A DNA stretch of 7,861 nt from Candidatus Acidiferrales bacterium (GTDB taxonomy: Bacteria; Acidobacteriota; Terriglobia; Acidiferrales; UBA7541), in NCBI GenBank assembly GCA_030044295.1, contig JASHWB010000380.1:1-7861 (forward strand), in the 5' to 3' direction. This document shows, piece by piece, positions 1-6,383 of this stretch (its first letter is position 1; every line of letters starts with the position of its first letter). Under the pieces are notes generated by a model. It had not been told where the DNA came from, made no database searches, and saw only the letters and a list, made by a program, of their open reading frames with translations. Made by a program: the position numbers and the translations under genes.

Positions 1-1307
1 CGGCTCTGCCCGTCCTCACTCCTTCCGACAAATGCCAGCTTGCGGCCGTCCGGTGACAGTCCGAGATAGCTGTTCGGCGAGACGTTCCCTGGCAGATCAA
101 TCCCAAAACGCACGGCATCAGCCTCATGTGGCCGTTGGCGAACGCGCGCAAGCGCCAGATAAACCGTGGCCACGGCAAGGATGGCAGCAACTCCCGAAAC
201 GACCCACAGCCAGCGTTGCCGAGCCGCATGATCGACGGCCGGTAATGCCGCCTCTGGTGCGCCAGAAAGCGCTTCATCGAGTGAAATGCGCGCGTCGCCG
301 ATATCGCGCAAACGCTGTTTCGGGTCTTTCTGGAGGCATCGCTGCAAGAGTACGCGAACGCGCATCGGTGTCGCTGCGGGTAGCTGCGACCAGTCCGGAT
401 CTCTTGCCAATGCCGCGGCTAGAGCCTCCGTCGCCGTGGAACCGGGGAACGCCTTCTTTGCCGTCAGCATTTCATAGAGCACGCAGCCGAACGCCCAAAT
501 GTCCGCACGGCGGTCCACCGGTTTGCCTTTCGCTTGCTCCGGCGACATATACGCCGCCGTTCCGAGCAAAACTCCCGATTCGGTCGGCATCTGGCTGGCG
601 GTGACTGAGTCGCCGATATTGGTAGCATCGGCCTCGCCGTGAACGGCTTTGGCGAGGCCGAAATCGAGAACTTTCACCGAGTCGTCGCGCGCAATTTTGA
701 TGTTGGCCGGTTTCAGATCCCGATGGACGACCCCGCGCTCGTGAGCGTATTCCAACGCGTCGGCGATCTGCTTTGCAATCGGAAGCGCTTCGCCAATGGG
801 AATCGGATTCTGGCGGATCCGTTCGGCGAGCGTCGGGCCTTGCACGAGTTCCATAACCAACGCATGCGTTTTATCGGCCTCTTCGAGCCCGTAGATCGCC
901 GCGATGTTCGGGTGATTTAGGGAAGCCAGCAGTCGCGCTTCCCGCTGAAAGCGAGCAAGCCGTCCGGTATCGCTCGTGTACGCCGCAGGCAGCACTTTAA
1001 TCGCCACGTCGCGCCGGAGCCTTGCGTCATGGGCCCGATAAACTTCCCCCATCCCGCCCACGCCGATTCGATCGAGAATCGTGTACGAACCCAGCCTGCT
1101 GCCACTCGTAAGCCTCTCATCCGTGAGTGCGACTGGCTCCAGAAAGTTACTGGCGCTCTTTTCTCGCGCTTCGATCAGCGATTCCACTTCACGGCGCAGA
1201 ATCGGATCGGTGCAAGCCTCATCGAGGTAAGCGCTCCGCTGCTCCGGCGCGCGCTCCAGCGCTGCCGCAAGCACCTTCTTTACTTCGTGCCACTGCTCCG
1301 GAGTCAT
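1..1307 (-). CDS. Membrane-anchored Ser/Thr protein kinase with C-terminal PD40-type propeller (partial, cut by left edge)
   Basis: The reading frame is open from an ATG at 1307 to the window edge, giving 435 residues; the C-terminus is missing. Residues 1-50 are the short helical segment usual before the kinase domain in acidobacterial kinases (it contains PEQRSAYLDEAC). The Hanks-type kinase domain spans about 75-345: Gly-rich loop IGVGGMGEVY (81-90), catalytic Lys104 in VAIKVLP, HRDLKPAN with Asp197 as catalytic base, DFG at 215-217, and SPE (255-257) in the APE position. All catalytic residues are present, so it should be active. A single hydrophobic segment at about 367-387 would place the C-terminus outside the cytoplasm. 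There, LSPDGRKLAFVG (417-428) is a PD40/WD40-like beta-propeller repeat, probably the first of several. The start overlaps the sigma factor stop (ATGA), implying translational coupling; the kinase's own Shine-Dalgarno is weak. Its target is unknown; the adjacent sigma factor or its regulon is the obvious candidate, by inference. Confidence 0.95.
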   Translation of the reverse strand, partial: MTPEQWHEVKKVLAAALERAPEQRSAYLDEACTDPILRREVESLIEAREKSASNFLEPVALTDERLTSGSRLGSYTILDRIGVGGMGEVYRAHDARLRRDVAIKVLPAAYTSDTGRLARFQREARLLASLNHPNIAAIYGLEEADKTHALVMELVQGPTLAERIRQNPIPIGEALPIAKQIADALEYAHERGVVHRDLKPANIKIARDDSVKVLDFGLAKAVHGEADATNIGDSVTASQMPTESGVLLGTAAYMSPEQAKGKPVDRRADIWAFGCVLYEMLTAKKAFPGSTATEALAAALARDPDWSQLPAATPMRVRVLLQRCLQKDPKQRLRDIGDARISLDEALSGAPEAALPAVDHAARQRWLWVVSGVAAILAVATVYLALARVRQRPHEADAVRFGIDLPGNVSPNSYLGLSPDGRKLAFVGRSEDGQS

Positions 1308-1882
1308 TTCCCCGCCGCCTTCCTCAATTCACGTTGCAGCCACGCCCGCGCGGTAGCCCATTCGCGTTTCACCGTAGCCGGAGACACGCCGATCACCGCG
1401 GCAGTTTCTTCAATAGAGAGTCCTGCGAAAAAGCGCAATTCAACCAAACGGCTTTGCTTCGCGTCGAGCGTTGCGAGCTTATTCAACGCGTCATCGAGTG
1501 CCACCAAATCGATCGGTGGCTGGCTGGCGGGTGCGACATCCGTGTCGAGTGTGAGGCGCGGAGCGCCGCCACCTCGTTTCGCGGCCAGGCGATTTCGCGC
1601 GTAGTCCACCAGGATGTTTCGCATCATCTGGGCGGCGACTCCGAAAAAGTGCGCCCGGTTCTGCCACTGTGGGGGTTTCTGCTGGACCATCCGCAGGTAA
1701 GCTTCATTGACCAGTGCAGCGCTTTGCAGCGTGTGATCGGGACGTTGTCCCGCGAGGCGATGCCGGGCCAGCCTGCGCAACTCTCGGTAAACCAGGGGAA
1801 TTAGCTCGTCCCGCGCTTCCTGGTCGCCATGCTGCCAGTTATCGAGAAGCCTGGTGATCTGCGCCGATGAATCGGGGCACAT
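1304..1882 (-). CDS. ECF-type RNA polymerase sigma factor (TIGR02999 / Sigma70_ECF-like)
   Basis: This encodes a 192-residue alternative sigma factor, the usual size for the family. Region 2 covers about residues 18-96, with the characteristic TLQSAALVNEAYLRM (51-65) and the core-binding/-10 recognition stretch NRAHFFGVAAQMMRNILVDYA nearby. A Gly/Ala/Pro-rich linker (about 103-123) leads to region 4 (about 144-184), where LSIEETAAVIGVSPATVKRE forms the -35-binding helix-turn-helix. I chose the ATG at 1882 because GGGAG lies 7 bases upstream and the protein then begins shortly before the conserved ITRLL. A longer version from an ATG at 1930 adds 16 low-complexity residues; its AGGAG is only 2 bases from the start codon. 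The stop overlaps the start of the Ser/Thr kinase by ATGA. In related lineages such sigma factors are often paired with kinases instead of classical anti-sigma factors, and that is the likely control mode here (inference). Confidence 0.95.
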   Translation of the reverse strand: MCPDSSAQITRLLDNWQHGDQEARDELIPLVYRELRRLARHRLAGQRPDHTLQSAALVNEAYLRMVQQKPPQWQNRAHFFGVAAQMMRNILVDYARNRLAAKRGGGAPRLTLDTDVAPASQPPIDLVALDDALNKLATLDAKQSRLVELRFFAGLSIEETAAVIGVSPATVKREWATARAWLQRELRKAAGK

Positions 1883-2132
1883 TTCTGCGCTCCCAGCGAT
1901 TAGGCCTGCCGAGGTGTCTGCCGAGAGCATAACTCCTGAAATAACACGAAGTAAAGGAAGTGCAGACCGGCTTTGGGGTTTCCTGGTCGGCCGCGTCCAC
2001 CCGCTCCCCGGAACATTTTGAAAAATCCATGAGCCGGTTTTCGCTCCGTTCTCGGTTTAGGAAGTGAAGGCCGATAGCGAAGCGTAACCAGGTTTCCGAG
2101 GCACGCCGGCCAATCGACAGGAGGACACGATC
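1883..2132. other. Divergent intergenic region between sigma factor and secreted protein
   Basis: About 200-250 bases, depending on the sigma factor start, separate two divergent genes, so promoters for both should lie here. I see no convincing sigma-70 pair on either strand. TTGAAA at 2018-2023 resembles a -35 box but has no -10 box at 16-18 bases. GGAAC at 2010-2014 resembles an ECF -35 box but lacks a matching CGTC-like -10 element. The short inverted repeat ATTTT-GA-AAAAT (2015-2026) is the only AT-rich patch. Confidence 0.6.
2119..2125 (+). promoter_or_regulatory. Strong Shine-Dalgarno for the 152-residue secreted protein
   Basis: AGGAGGA lies 7 bases before the ATG at 2133. It is a near-perfect anti-16S match at optimal spacing, the best in the window. 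This fixes the start codon and suggests high translation of the gene. Confidence 0.85.
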
Positions 2133-2591
2133 ATGAGAATCAAGCGAAACACAGTTCTGCTCGCGCTGCTAACCGCAGGGCTTCTGGGCGTTGGCTTGCT
2201 CGGTGGAACAGCAAAGGCCCAATCCACCGCCTCCCCGGAGGCATTTCAGGGCAGGTTCACCCTGCCGTATCAGGTCCACTGGGGGCGGGCAGTCCTTCCG
2301 CCCGGCGATTACCTACTCACGTTCGACGAAGGTACCGCGTCGCTGATCGTGATCGAAGACGCCAAGAGCTTCAAGCACGTCGCACTCGAGCCGGCAAGCA
2401 TTCGCCAGGGCCACTGCACAGGCGAGAGCGCACTGAAAATTGGTACGCGCGGAGCCGAACGCGTTGTCGATTCGTTGCAAATAAAAGAGCTCGACGAGAC
2501 GTTCATTTATCCCGCAAACCGCATGCACGGCCGCGATGCCGAAGAGGCTCGGCGTGCTCAAAGCGTTCCGGTTCTCGTGGCCAAGAAGTAG
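2133..2591 (+). CDS. Small secreted protein of unknown function
   Basis: This is a 152-residue protein with a textbook signal peptide: basic n-region MRIKRN, hydrophobic core at about 8-24, and a likely cleavage after AKA (27-29). The mature part is about 123 residues. It contains FTLPYQVHWGRAVLPPGDY (about 42-60), which follows the pattern (hydrophobic)-P-x2-V-x-W-G-x2-LP-x-GDY that I associate with small beta-rich exported proteins of Acidobacteriota. It has one cysteine (Cys95), so no internal disulfide, and no membrane anchor after the signal. The tail is charged and ends VPVLVAKK. The gene stands alone: divergent from the sigma factor and closed by an intrinsic terminator about 30 bases past the stop, so it should be monocistronic and well expressed. 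I cannot assign a function; export is well supported and anything beyond that is guesswork. Confidence 0.9.
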   Translation: MRIKRNTVLLALLTAGLLGVGLLGGTAKAQSTASPEAFQGRFTLPYQVHWGRAVLPPGDYLLTFDEGTASLIVIEDAKSFKHVALEPASIRQGHCTGESALKIGTRGAERVVDSLQIKELDETFIYPANRMHGRDAEEARRAQSVPVLVAKK

Positions 2592-2622
2592 CTTGGGCCT
2601 TGAGCTTGTACGCGTAATCACA

Positions 2623-2671
2623 GGGGGAGCCAGTCCTCGGTGCAACCGTCGGGGACTGGCCCCCTTCTTTT
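2623..2671 (+). terminator. Rho-independent terminator after the 152-residue secreted protein
   Basis: A long hairpin has left arm GGGG (2624-2627), bulged A2628 and GCCAGTCC (2629-2636), pairing with GGACTGGC (2653-2660) and CCCC (2661-2664). An inner mini-stem, CGGT/ACCG (2638-2641 with 2645-2648), caps it. The stem is followed by the T-rich tail TTCTTTT (2665-2671). It separates this gene from the FecR-domain gene downstream, which therefore needs its own promoter. Confidence 0.88.
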
Positions 2672-2755
2672 CATGTGACCGGCCCTCGCGGACTTCCTGT
2701 CGCGTCTCAAATAATCCACTCGGTCCTTTTGCGCGCCTGGTCCCACAGGGAGTCT

Positions 2756-2785
2756 TTCGTTCTCCGCTCCTTCCAGGTATATAGT
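2756..2785 (+). promoter_or_regulatory. Candidate promoter for the FecR-domain gene
   Basis: TATAGT at 2780-2785 (inside TATATAGT) matches the sigma-70 -10 consensus at five of six positions. The best -35 candidate, TTCGTT at 2756-2761, lies 18 bases upstream and is poor. The site falls after the upstream terminator and about 75 bases before the preferred start codon, so the placement is sensible, but the call rests mainly on the -10 box. Confidence 0.35.
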
Positions 2786-2862
2786 CAAACGCCACTTTGA
2801 AACCTGTTAACCCCCTCGTGCGTCGTATGAACGGGACCCAAACGTCATTTTCGAGGTTTTCA

Positions 2863-4806
2863 ATGAGCGCTTCCTCGCGGTGGGGTACCTTATTCCCGTT
2901 TCTTCTGCTTTCGGCGCTTGTTCCCGCCACGAACGGTGTTTCTGCAACGCAAACATCAAGTCCACCTGCGCAGCCGGCCACTGCGGGGAGCACCACGTCC
3001 GCGTCGAGCCCGAGCTATATCGAGCCTGAGATCGTTCGCCTTGCATACGTTCAGGGCGACGTTCGCCTCGCCCCGCCTGACGGCAAGGGCGCAATCGGTC
3101 AGAACTGGGTGCAGGCGCAGCCCGGTATTACCCTGGAGCAGGGCTGCGCGATCACCACCGGCACCGGCCGCGCCGAAATCGAACTGGAAGATAACTCCGT
3201 GATTTATCTTGCTGATAATTCCACTCTCCTTTTCGAGAGTCTTAATTCGGTTGATGGCGTGCCCGACACGACGGTCCAGTTAATCAGCGGCACCGCTACG
3301 ATAGACGCTCAACCGCTGCCGGGCGGCACTCTAATGATGGGGACTCCCAGCGGGAACAATATCTCGCTCACCTACCCACAAGCGGACTTCCTGCGAGTAG
3401 ACAGCTACGTCGACGGAATGGTTGTCACGCCACAAGAAGATACCTCGACGAAAAGCGAAGGAGGAACATCAGCACAGCCACTCCGCGCCGGGCAATCCGT
3501 TACATATACGCCGACGTCGATGCACGTTGCCGCAGCCTCGGAAATTAAGCCTCCCGATAGCTGGGATCAATGGGTCAAAAGTCAGGTGGCCGCGCGCCAG
3601 ACGGATATGCAAGCTGCCCTCAAGGCTTCTGGTCTCACGGTTCCTGTCCCGGGACTCATCGAGCTTTACAAGACCGGCGCTTTCTCTCCCTGCGCGCCTT
3701 ACGGGACCTGCTGGGAGCCAAATCAGGCGGTTGCGTCGGCCGCCCAAGATGCCGCACAAGCGCCGCCTGCCGCCCAGCAGACGCAGGGTTCCTCTACATC
3801 CCCGATTCAGCCGAACCCAGTACCTCCCGGCAAGAATCCGAAGCAGCTCGTACGCCCGTTCCAGGACTACCTTGATCCATGCGCTACTTTAGAGGGATAC
3901 GAGAAGTGGGACCCGAAAAAGCGCAAATGGATCCCAATCCAGCAGACTGTTACAAGCGATCAATATTGGGATTGGGAGACATGCCGCGCCGGCATGTGGA
4001 TCCACACCGCTAACAACAACGGCGGCAATTTCGTTCTGGTTTTACAAAAGCGGAAGCATCCTCGTCACCATCCTCCCATACGGTGGGTGCACGTTGGCAA
4101 TAAGACCGGGTTCGTGCCATTAGATCCACGCGACAAAGCGGGCCAGAAGCCGATCAATCTAAAGTACGGGCTCTTCGTCCCCGGCGGGAAAGCCGACCAG
4201 CCCGCCAAACTGGTGGACGTAAGCTCTTCAAAGAACGTCCAGACGCTGCAAGATCCGCCGAAAAACTATGTGCAGATCTCCTCAGCCCTCACGCCTGCGC
4301 AACGGCCGGTGATTGAGGGCCGCGTGCTGGCCGACGTTGCTGCGCCCGCAAGCTCTTCAGCAGTCGCCACTCCACCGAAGGTCGAGCCAATAACATACGA
4401 CTACAAGAAAGACAGCTTCGTGTCGCCTGACGCTTCACTTTCCAAATCAGCCGGCAAGTCCACAGTGCTTGCAAAACTCGACTATCGAGTACCCAGCTCG
4501 GTGCGCTGGACCGTATGGAGTGGGATCAAAGTAACGAATTCCAGCATCGCCAGCAGCGGCCTGCCGATGCGGACCGGCTCCTCTGGCAATCCGGCGGCGG
4601 CCGGGCGATCCAGCGGGAATAGATACGGCTCTACTCGCGGAAGCAGCCGCGCTTATAGCGGTGGTGGCGGCCGATCCTCCGGCGGAGGGCGGTCAAGCGG
4701 CGGTGGAGGTTACTCCGGTGGCGGCGGACGCAGCTTCGGTGGCAGCAGCGGCGGTGGGCGGTCCAGCGGTGGAGGGGGCGGGAGCTCCGCTGGTCGAACG
4801 AGATAG
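2863..4806 (+). CDS. Exported FecR-domain protein with Gly/Ser/Arg-rich C-terminal tail
   Basis: This encodes a 647-residue exported protein. I prefer the ATG at 2863: GAGG sits 6 bases upstream and the N-terminus is then a clean signal peptide (hydrophobic core TLFPFLLLSALVPA, cleavage near GVSA/TQ, residues 28-29). In-frame starts at 2827 (ATG) and 2797 (TTG) lack ribosome binding sites. A FecR-like beta domain covers about residues 60-225: it opens with LAYVQGDVRLAPPDG, continues with GRAEIELEDNSVIYLADNS, and closes with LRAGQSVTYTP. The middle holds CAPYGTCWEPN (277-287) and WVHVGNKTGFVPLDPRD (407-423), segments I associate with acidobacterial FecR/DUF6600-type proteins. The last 80 or so residues are low complexity. 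There is no transmembrane segment after the signal peptide and no cytoplasmic anti-sigma N-terminus, so this is not a classical FecR transmembrane regulator. The likely location is periplasm or cell surface. Exact function unknown. Confidence 0.9.
   Translation: MSASSRWGTLFPFLLLSALVPATNGVSATQTSSPPAQPATAGSTTSASSPSYIEPEIVRLAYVQGDVRLAPPDGKGAIGQNWVQAQPGITLEQGCAITTGTGRAEIELEDNSVIYLADNSTLLFESLNSVDGVPDTTVQLISGTATIDAQPLPGGTLMMGTPSGNNISLTYPQADFLRVDSYVDGMVVTPQEDTSTKSEGGTSAQPLRAGQSVTYTPTSMHVAAASEIKPPDSWDQWVKSQVAARQTDMQAALKASGLTVPVPGLIELYKTGAFSPCAPYGTCWEPNQAVASAAQDAAQAPPAAQQTQGSSTSPIQPNPVPPGKNPKQLVRPFQDYLDPCATLEGYEKWDPKKRKWIPIQQTVTSDQYWDWETCRAGMWIHTANNNGGNFVLVLQKRKHPRHHPPIRWVHVGNKTGFVPLDPRDKAGQKPINLKYGLFVPGGKADQPAKLVDVSSSKNVQTLQDPPKNYVQISSALTPAQRPVIEGRVLADVAAPASSSAVATPPKVEPITYDYKKDSFVSPDASLSKSAGKSTVLAKLDYRVPSSVRWTVWSGIKVTNSSIASSGLPMRTGSSGNPAAAGRSSGNRYGSTRGSSRAYSGGGGRSSGGGRSSGGGGYSGGGGRSFGGSSGGGRSSGGGGGSSAGRTR
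4657..4800 (+). repeat. Gly/Ser/Arg low-complexity coding repeat
   Basis: About 48 codons at the 3' end of the FecR-domain gene are built from irregular GGGGRSSGGG-type units, with single Tyr and Phe interruptions (GGYSGG, RSFGG). At DNA level it is an imperfect GGC/GGT/GGA run. The units are not exact copies, and codons vary between them, so the composition appears kept by selection at protein level rather than by recent slippage (inference). Confidence 0.85.
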
Positions 4807-4835
4807 ACAAACGGCTTTGAAACTCCAATCCTCGT

Positions 4836-4854
4836 ACGAGTAACAGCGACTCGT
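4836..4854. terminator. Possible weak hairpin between convergent genes
   Basis: ACGAGT (4836-4841) and ACTCGT (4849-4854) can form a 6-base stem with a 7-base loop, extendable past one mismatch. CTCGTACGAG (4831-4840) is also a perfect 10-base palindrome. The position, between the stops at 4806 and 4872, suits a terminator for one or both convergent genes. There is no real T tract, so intrinsic termination here is uncertain. Confidence 0.25.
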
Positions 4855-4871
4855 TCGATTGAACGCCGCGA

Positions 4872-6068
4872 CTACGTCCCAGCTGCCTTTTCCGTATCGA
4901 TCGACGCGCCTTTGGCTCCAGCAGGCGTGGCGGACACGAATTTGCCGTCGCGCATCAAGTAATCCACTCCGCGCCAGCGAATTGTTCGCCGCGTAAAACT
5001 CACCAGCCAAATTGCAAACGCCGTCAGATCCCATACTGGAATGAGTGGAATTTTTTTCCAGGTTCCGTGCTGCTTCATTCCCCAGCTGCCGATCATCGCC
5101 GCCATGGCCACGCGGCATGCGGCATAGCCGCCAAAATATCCTGCAATGACCGCTGTCGTAGGGACTGTAACGGCCGCTGTGATCGCCCACGGCAATCCGA
5201 ACGTGAAGATCAGGCCCATGTGTCCCCACGGACGCATCAGCCGCTGCACCGTTGCCCACCGCAGCCTCTTGTGCATCAATTCGCCGAATGATCCGAAGTC
5301 CGCCACCGTCTCGACCACATACGGCAGCAGCTTGACCTCGAATCCCTGTTCCCCCGCCAATTTCCCCACGTATAGATCGTCCGCCGGTCGGTCCTCCAGT
5401 ACGGGATATCCGCCCCAGCTTTGCACCGCCTTGCGCGTGGTCACTATCGTCTGCCCGAACGTGAAGTTCACGCCGTCCAGCTTGCAGGCCACCATCACGC
5501 TCGCAAAGAAATCCGAAGTCATTCCGATCGACTGCAGCCGCTCAGCCAAGCTGCGCACGTGTGCCGAAGCGTATAAGCACGTCGCAGCGCCCACGCGTTC
5601 GTCTCGAAACGGCGCCACCACGGTGCGCAGATAATCTTGCCGCACGCGCACGTCGCTGTCCGTAATCACGAAGAGGTCGTATTTCGCCTCGTTCGTTAGC
5701 CGCACCAGCCGTGCCACTTTGTCGTTGATCGCGTTCCGCCCGGACCCGATCAGCACGCGAATTTTCTGCTCCGGAAAATCGCGTCGCAGCTTTTCGATTA
5801 CCGGCAGCGAGGGATCGTCGCCATCGACGCAAAACACCATTTCGTATTCCGGATAATCCAATCTGCAAAAGCTCGCGTAGTTCTCGTAGGCGCCGATGTC
5901 GAGGCCCTTCACCGGCCTCAGGATGCTTACGGCCGGTGTGAAATCTCCGCTCGTGGGCGGCTCCGTTCGCGCGGTGCGGAAATAATCCGCCGTGCAGAAC
6001 AAGACCAGCAGGTAGTAGACGAAGGGAATTGCTGCGACGGCGAGCACAGCGTACTCAGCGACGGCCAA
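4872..6068 (-). CDS. Membrane glycosyltransferase, ceramide glucosyltransferase/HpnI-like (GT21)
   Basis: This 398-residue protein has an N-terminal membrane segment (about 5-27), a cytoplasmic GT-A domain (about 44-275), and C-terminal hydrophobic segments (about 283-325 and 343-358). Motifs in order: VSILRPVKG (47-55), the first Asp cluster VDGDD (81-85), TDSDV with the metal-binding DxD-like pair Asp137/Asp139, ADD (229-231) for the catalytic Asp, and KRLRW (267-271), a Lys variant of the (Q/R)xxRW signature. Layout and motifs fit GT21 enzymes, which move a sugar from a UDP donor to a lipid such as ceramide or, for HpnI, bacteriohopanetetrol. The lipid acceptor cannot be told from sequence, and no hopanoid or sphingolipid genes are nearby. 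The start is TTG at 6068, with GAGAGG 8 bases upstream and an in-frame stop above it. It converges on the FecR-domain gene. Confidence 0.92.
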   Translation of the reverse strand: MAVAEYAVLAVAAIPFVYYLLVLFCTADYFRTARTEPPTSGDFTPAVSILRPVKGLDIGAYENYASFCRLDYPEYEMVFCVDGDDPSLPVIEKLRRDFPEQKIRVLIGSGRNAINDKVARLVRLTNEAKYDLFVITDSDVRVRQDYLRTVVAPFRDERVGAATCLYASAHVRSLAERLQSIGMTSDFFASVMVACKLDGVNFTFGQTIVTTRKAVQSWGGYPVLEDRPADDLYVGKLAGEQGFEVKLLPYVVETVADFGSFGELMHKRLRWATVQRLMRPWGHMGLIFTFGLPWAITAAVTVPTTAVIAGYFGGYAACRVAMAAMIGSWGMKQHGTWKKIPLIPVWDLTAFAIWLVSFTRRTIRWRGVDYLMRDGKFVSATPAGAKGASIDTEKAAGT

Positions 6069-6095
6069 CTTTCGCGCCTCTCTTTCGGAGTGCGT

Positions 6096-6227
6096 TCAGC
6101 GGGTCGGATACAGGCATTTGAAGCGGTACACGGCTACCTTGGGGCGTCCGAAGGTCGCGGCAATTGCCCCATCGCGCACCGGAAATTCTTGCGCATAAAT
6201 CTCGGCGCGTTCTGCATTGTTGCCCAT
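6096..6227 (-). CDS. Possible small protein gene (43 codons) upstream of the glycosyltransferase
   Basis: An ATG at 6227 opens 43 codons ending in TGA at 6098-6096, 27 bases before the glycosyltransferase start and on the same strand. The product begins MGNNAERAEIYAQEFPVRDG and ends KVAVYRFKCLYPTR. Its composition is protein-like, not the Arg/Ser/Pro-rich pattern of antisense shadows, and third codon positions are roughly 63% G/C. The frame stays open upstream to about 6422 but has no ATG, GTG or TTG there. The ribosome binding site is weak (GGGA about 6 bases away). No family is recognised. It could be a leader peptide, a small co-transcribed protein or chance. Confidence 0.35.
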   Translation of the reverse strand: MGNNAERAEIYAQEFPVRDGAIAATFGRPKVAVYRFKCLYPTR

Positions 6228-6237
6228 GCCGTATCCC

Positions 6238-6255
6238 GTTCGGTACGTTCGGTAC
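6238..6255. repeat. Perfect 9-base tandem direct repeat
   Basis: GTTCGGTAC occurs twice back to back. Within the minus-strand frame that includes the possible small gene it would read Tyr-Arg-Thr twice, but it lies upstream of that gene's ATG. It could equally be a direct-repeat operator in the shared regulatory region. Two copies only. Confidence 0.6.
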
Positions 6256-6383
6256 TCGTCTGAACGCTCGAAACGTAGCCACTTAACCCTATCAAGTTTA
6301 GCATGACGCCCTTCTGACCTTGGCCCGCCGATTGCTCCAATTCTAGTTTCGCTCCGCAGGCGAAAGCATGTAGGATTGTCGCG

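Larger units (their letters stand above)
6069..6383. other. Divergent intergenic region of the glycosyltransferase and the TIMP-like gene
   Basis: This 315-base gap lies between two divergent genes and must carry promoters for both. Apart from the possible 43-codon gene (6096-6227), it contains a perfect 9-base tandem repeat at 6238-6255 and a small hairpin (TTTCGC/GCGAAA, 6347-6365) upstream of the plus-strand ribosome binding site. I see no convincing -35/-10 pair on either strand. Confidence 0.6.

Noticed and set aside
32..604. 190-codon plus-strand open frame
   Set aside because: It is antisense to the kinase, whose HRD, DFG and Lys motifs are intact; the product is Arg/Pro/Ser-rich and lacks any domain.
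1029..1804. Two overlapping plus-strand open frames (191 and 225 codons)
   Set aside because: Both are antisense to the kinase start and the sigma factor, whose family motifs are clear. Composition is shadow-like.
2010..2040. ECF-type promoter starting with GGAAC upstream of the 152-residue secreted protein
   Set aside because: No CGTC-like -10 element at the expected 16-17 bases. One five-base match is not enough to claim autoregulation by the neighbouring sigma factor.
2313..2996. 227-codon minus-strand open frame
   Set aside because: It crosses a strong plus-strand terminator and is antisense to two genes with signal peptides. No domain is visible.
4693..5259. 188-codon minus-strand open frame overlapping the glycosyltransferase 3' end
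   Set aside because: It is in another frame of the glycosyltransferase and antisense to the Gly-rich tail, where Gly codons read as Ala/Thr/Pro-rich shadow.
6055..6282. 75-codon minus-strand frame overlapping the glycosyltransferase start
   Set aside because: It is highly Arg-rich and overlaps the glycosyltransferase start out of frame; the 43-codon frame in the same place has a far more protein-like composition.
6347..6365. Hairpin TTTCGC/GCGAAA before the TIMP-like gene
   Set aside because: A 6-base stem with a 7-base loop is expected by chance in a window this size, has no T tract and does not cover the ribosome binding site.
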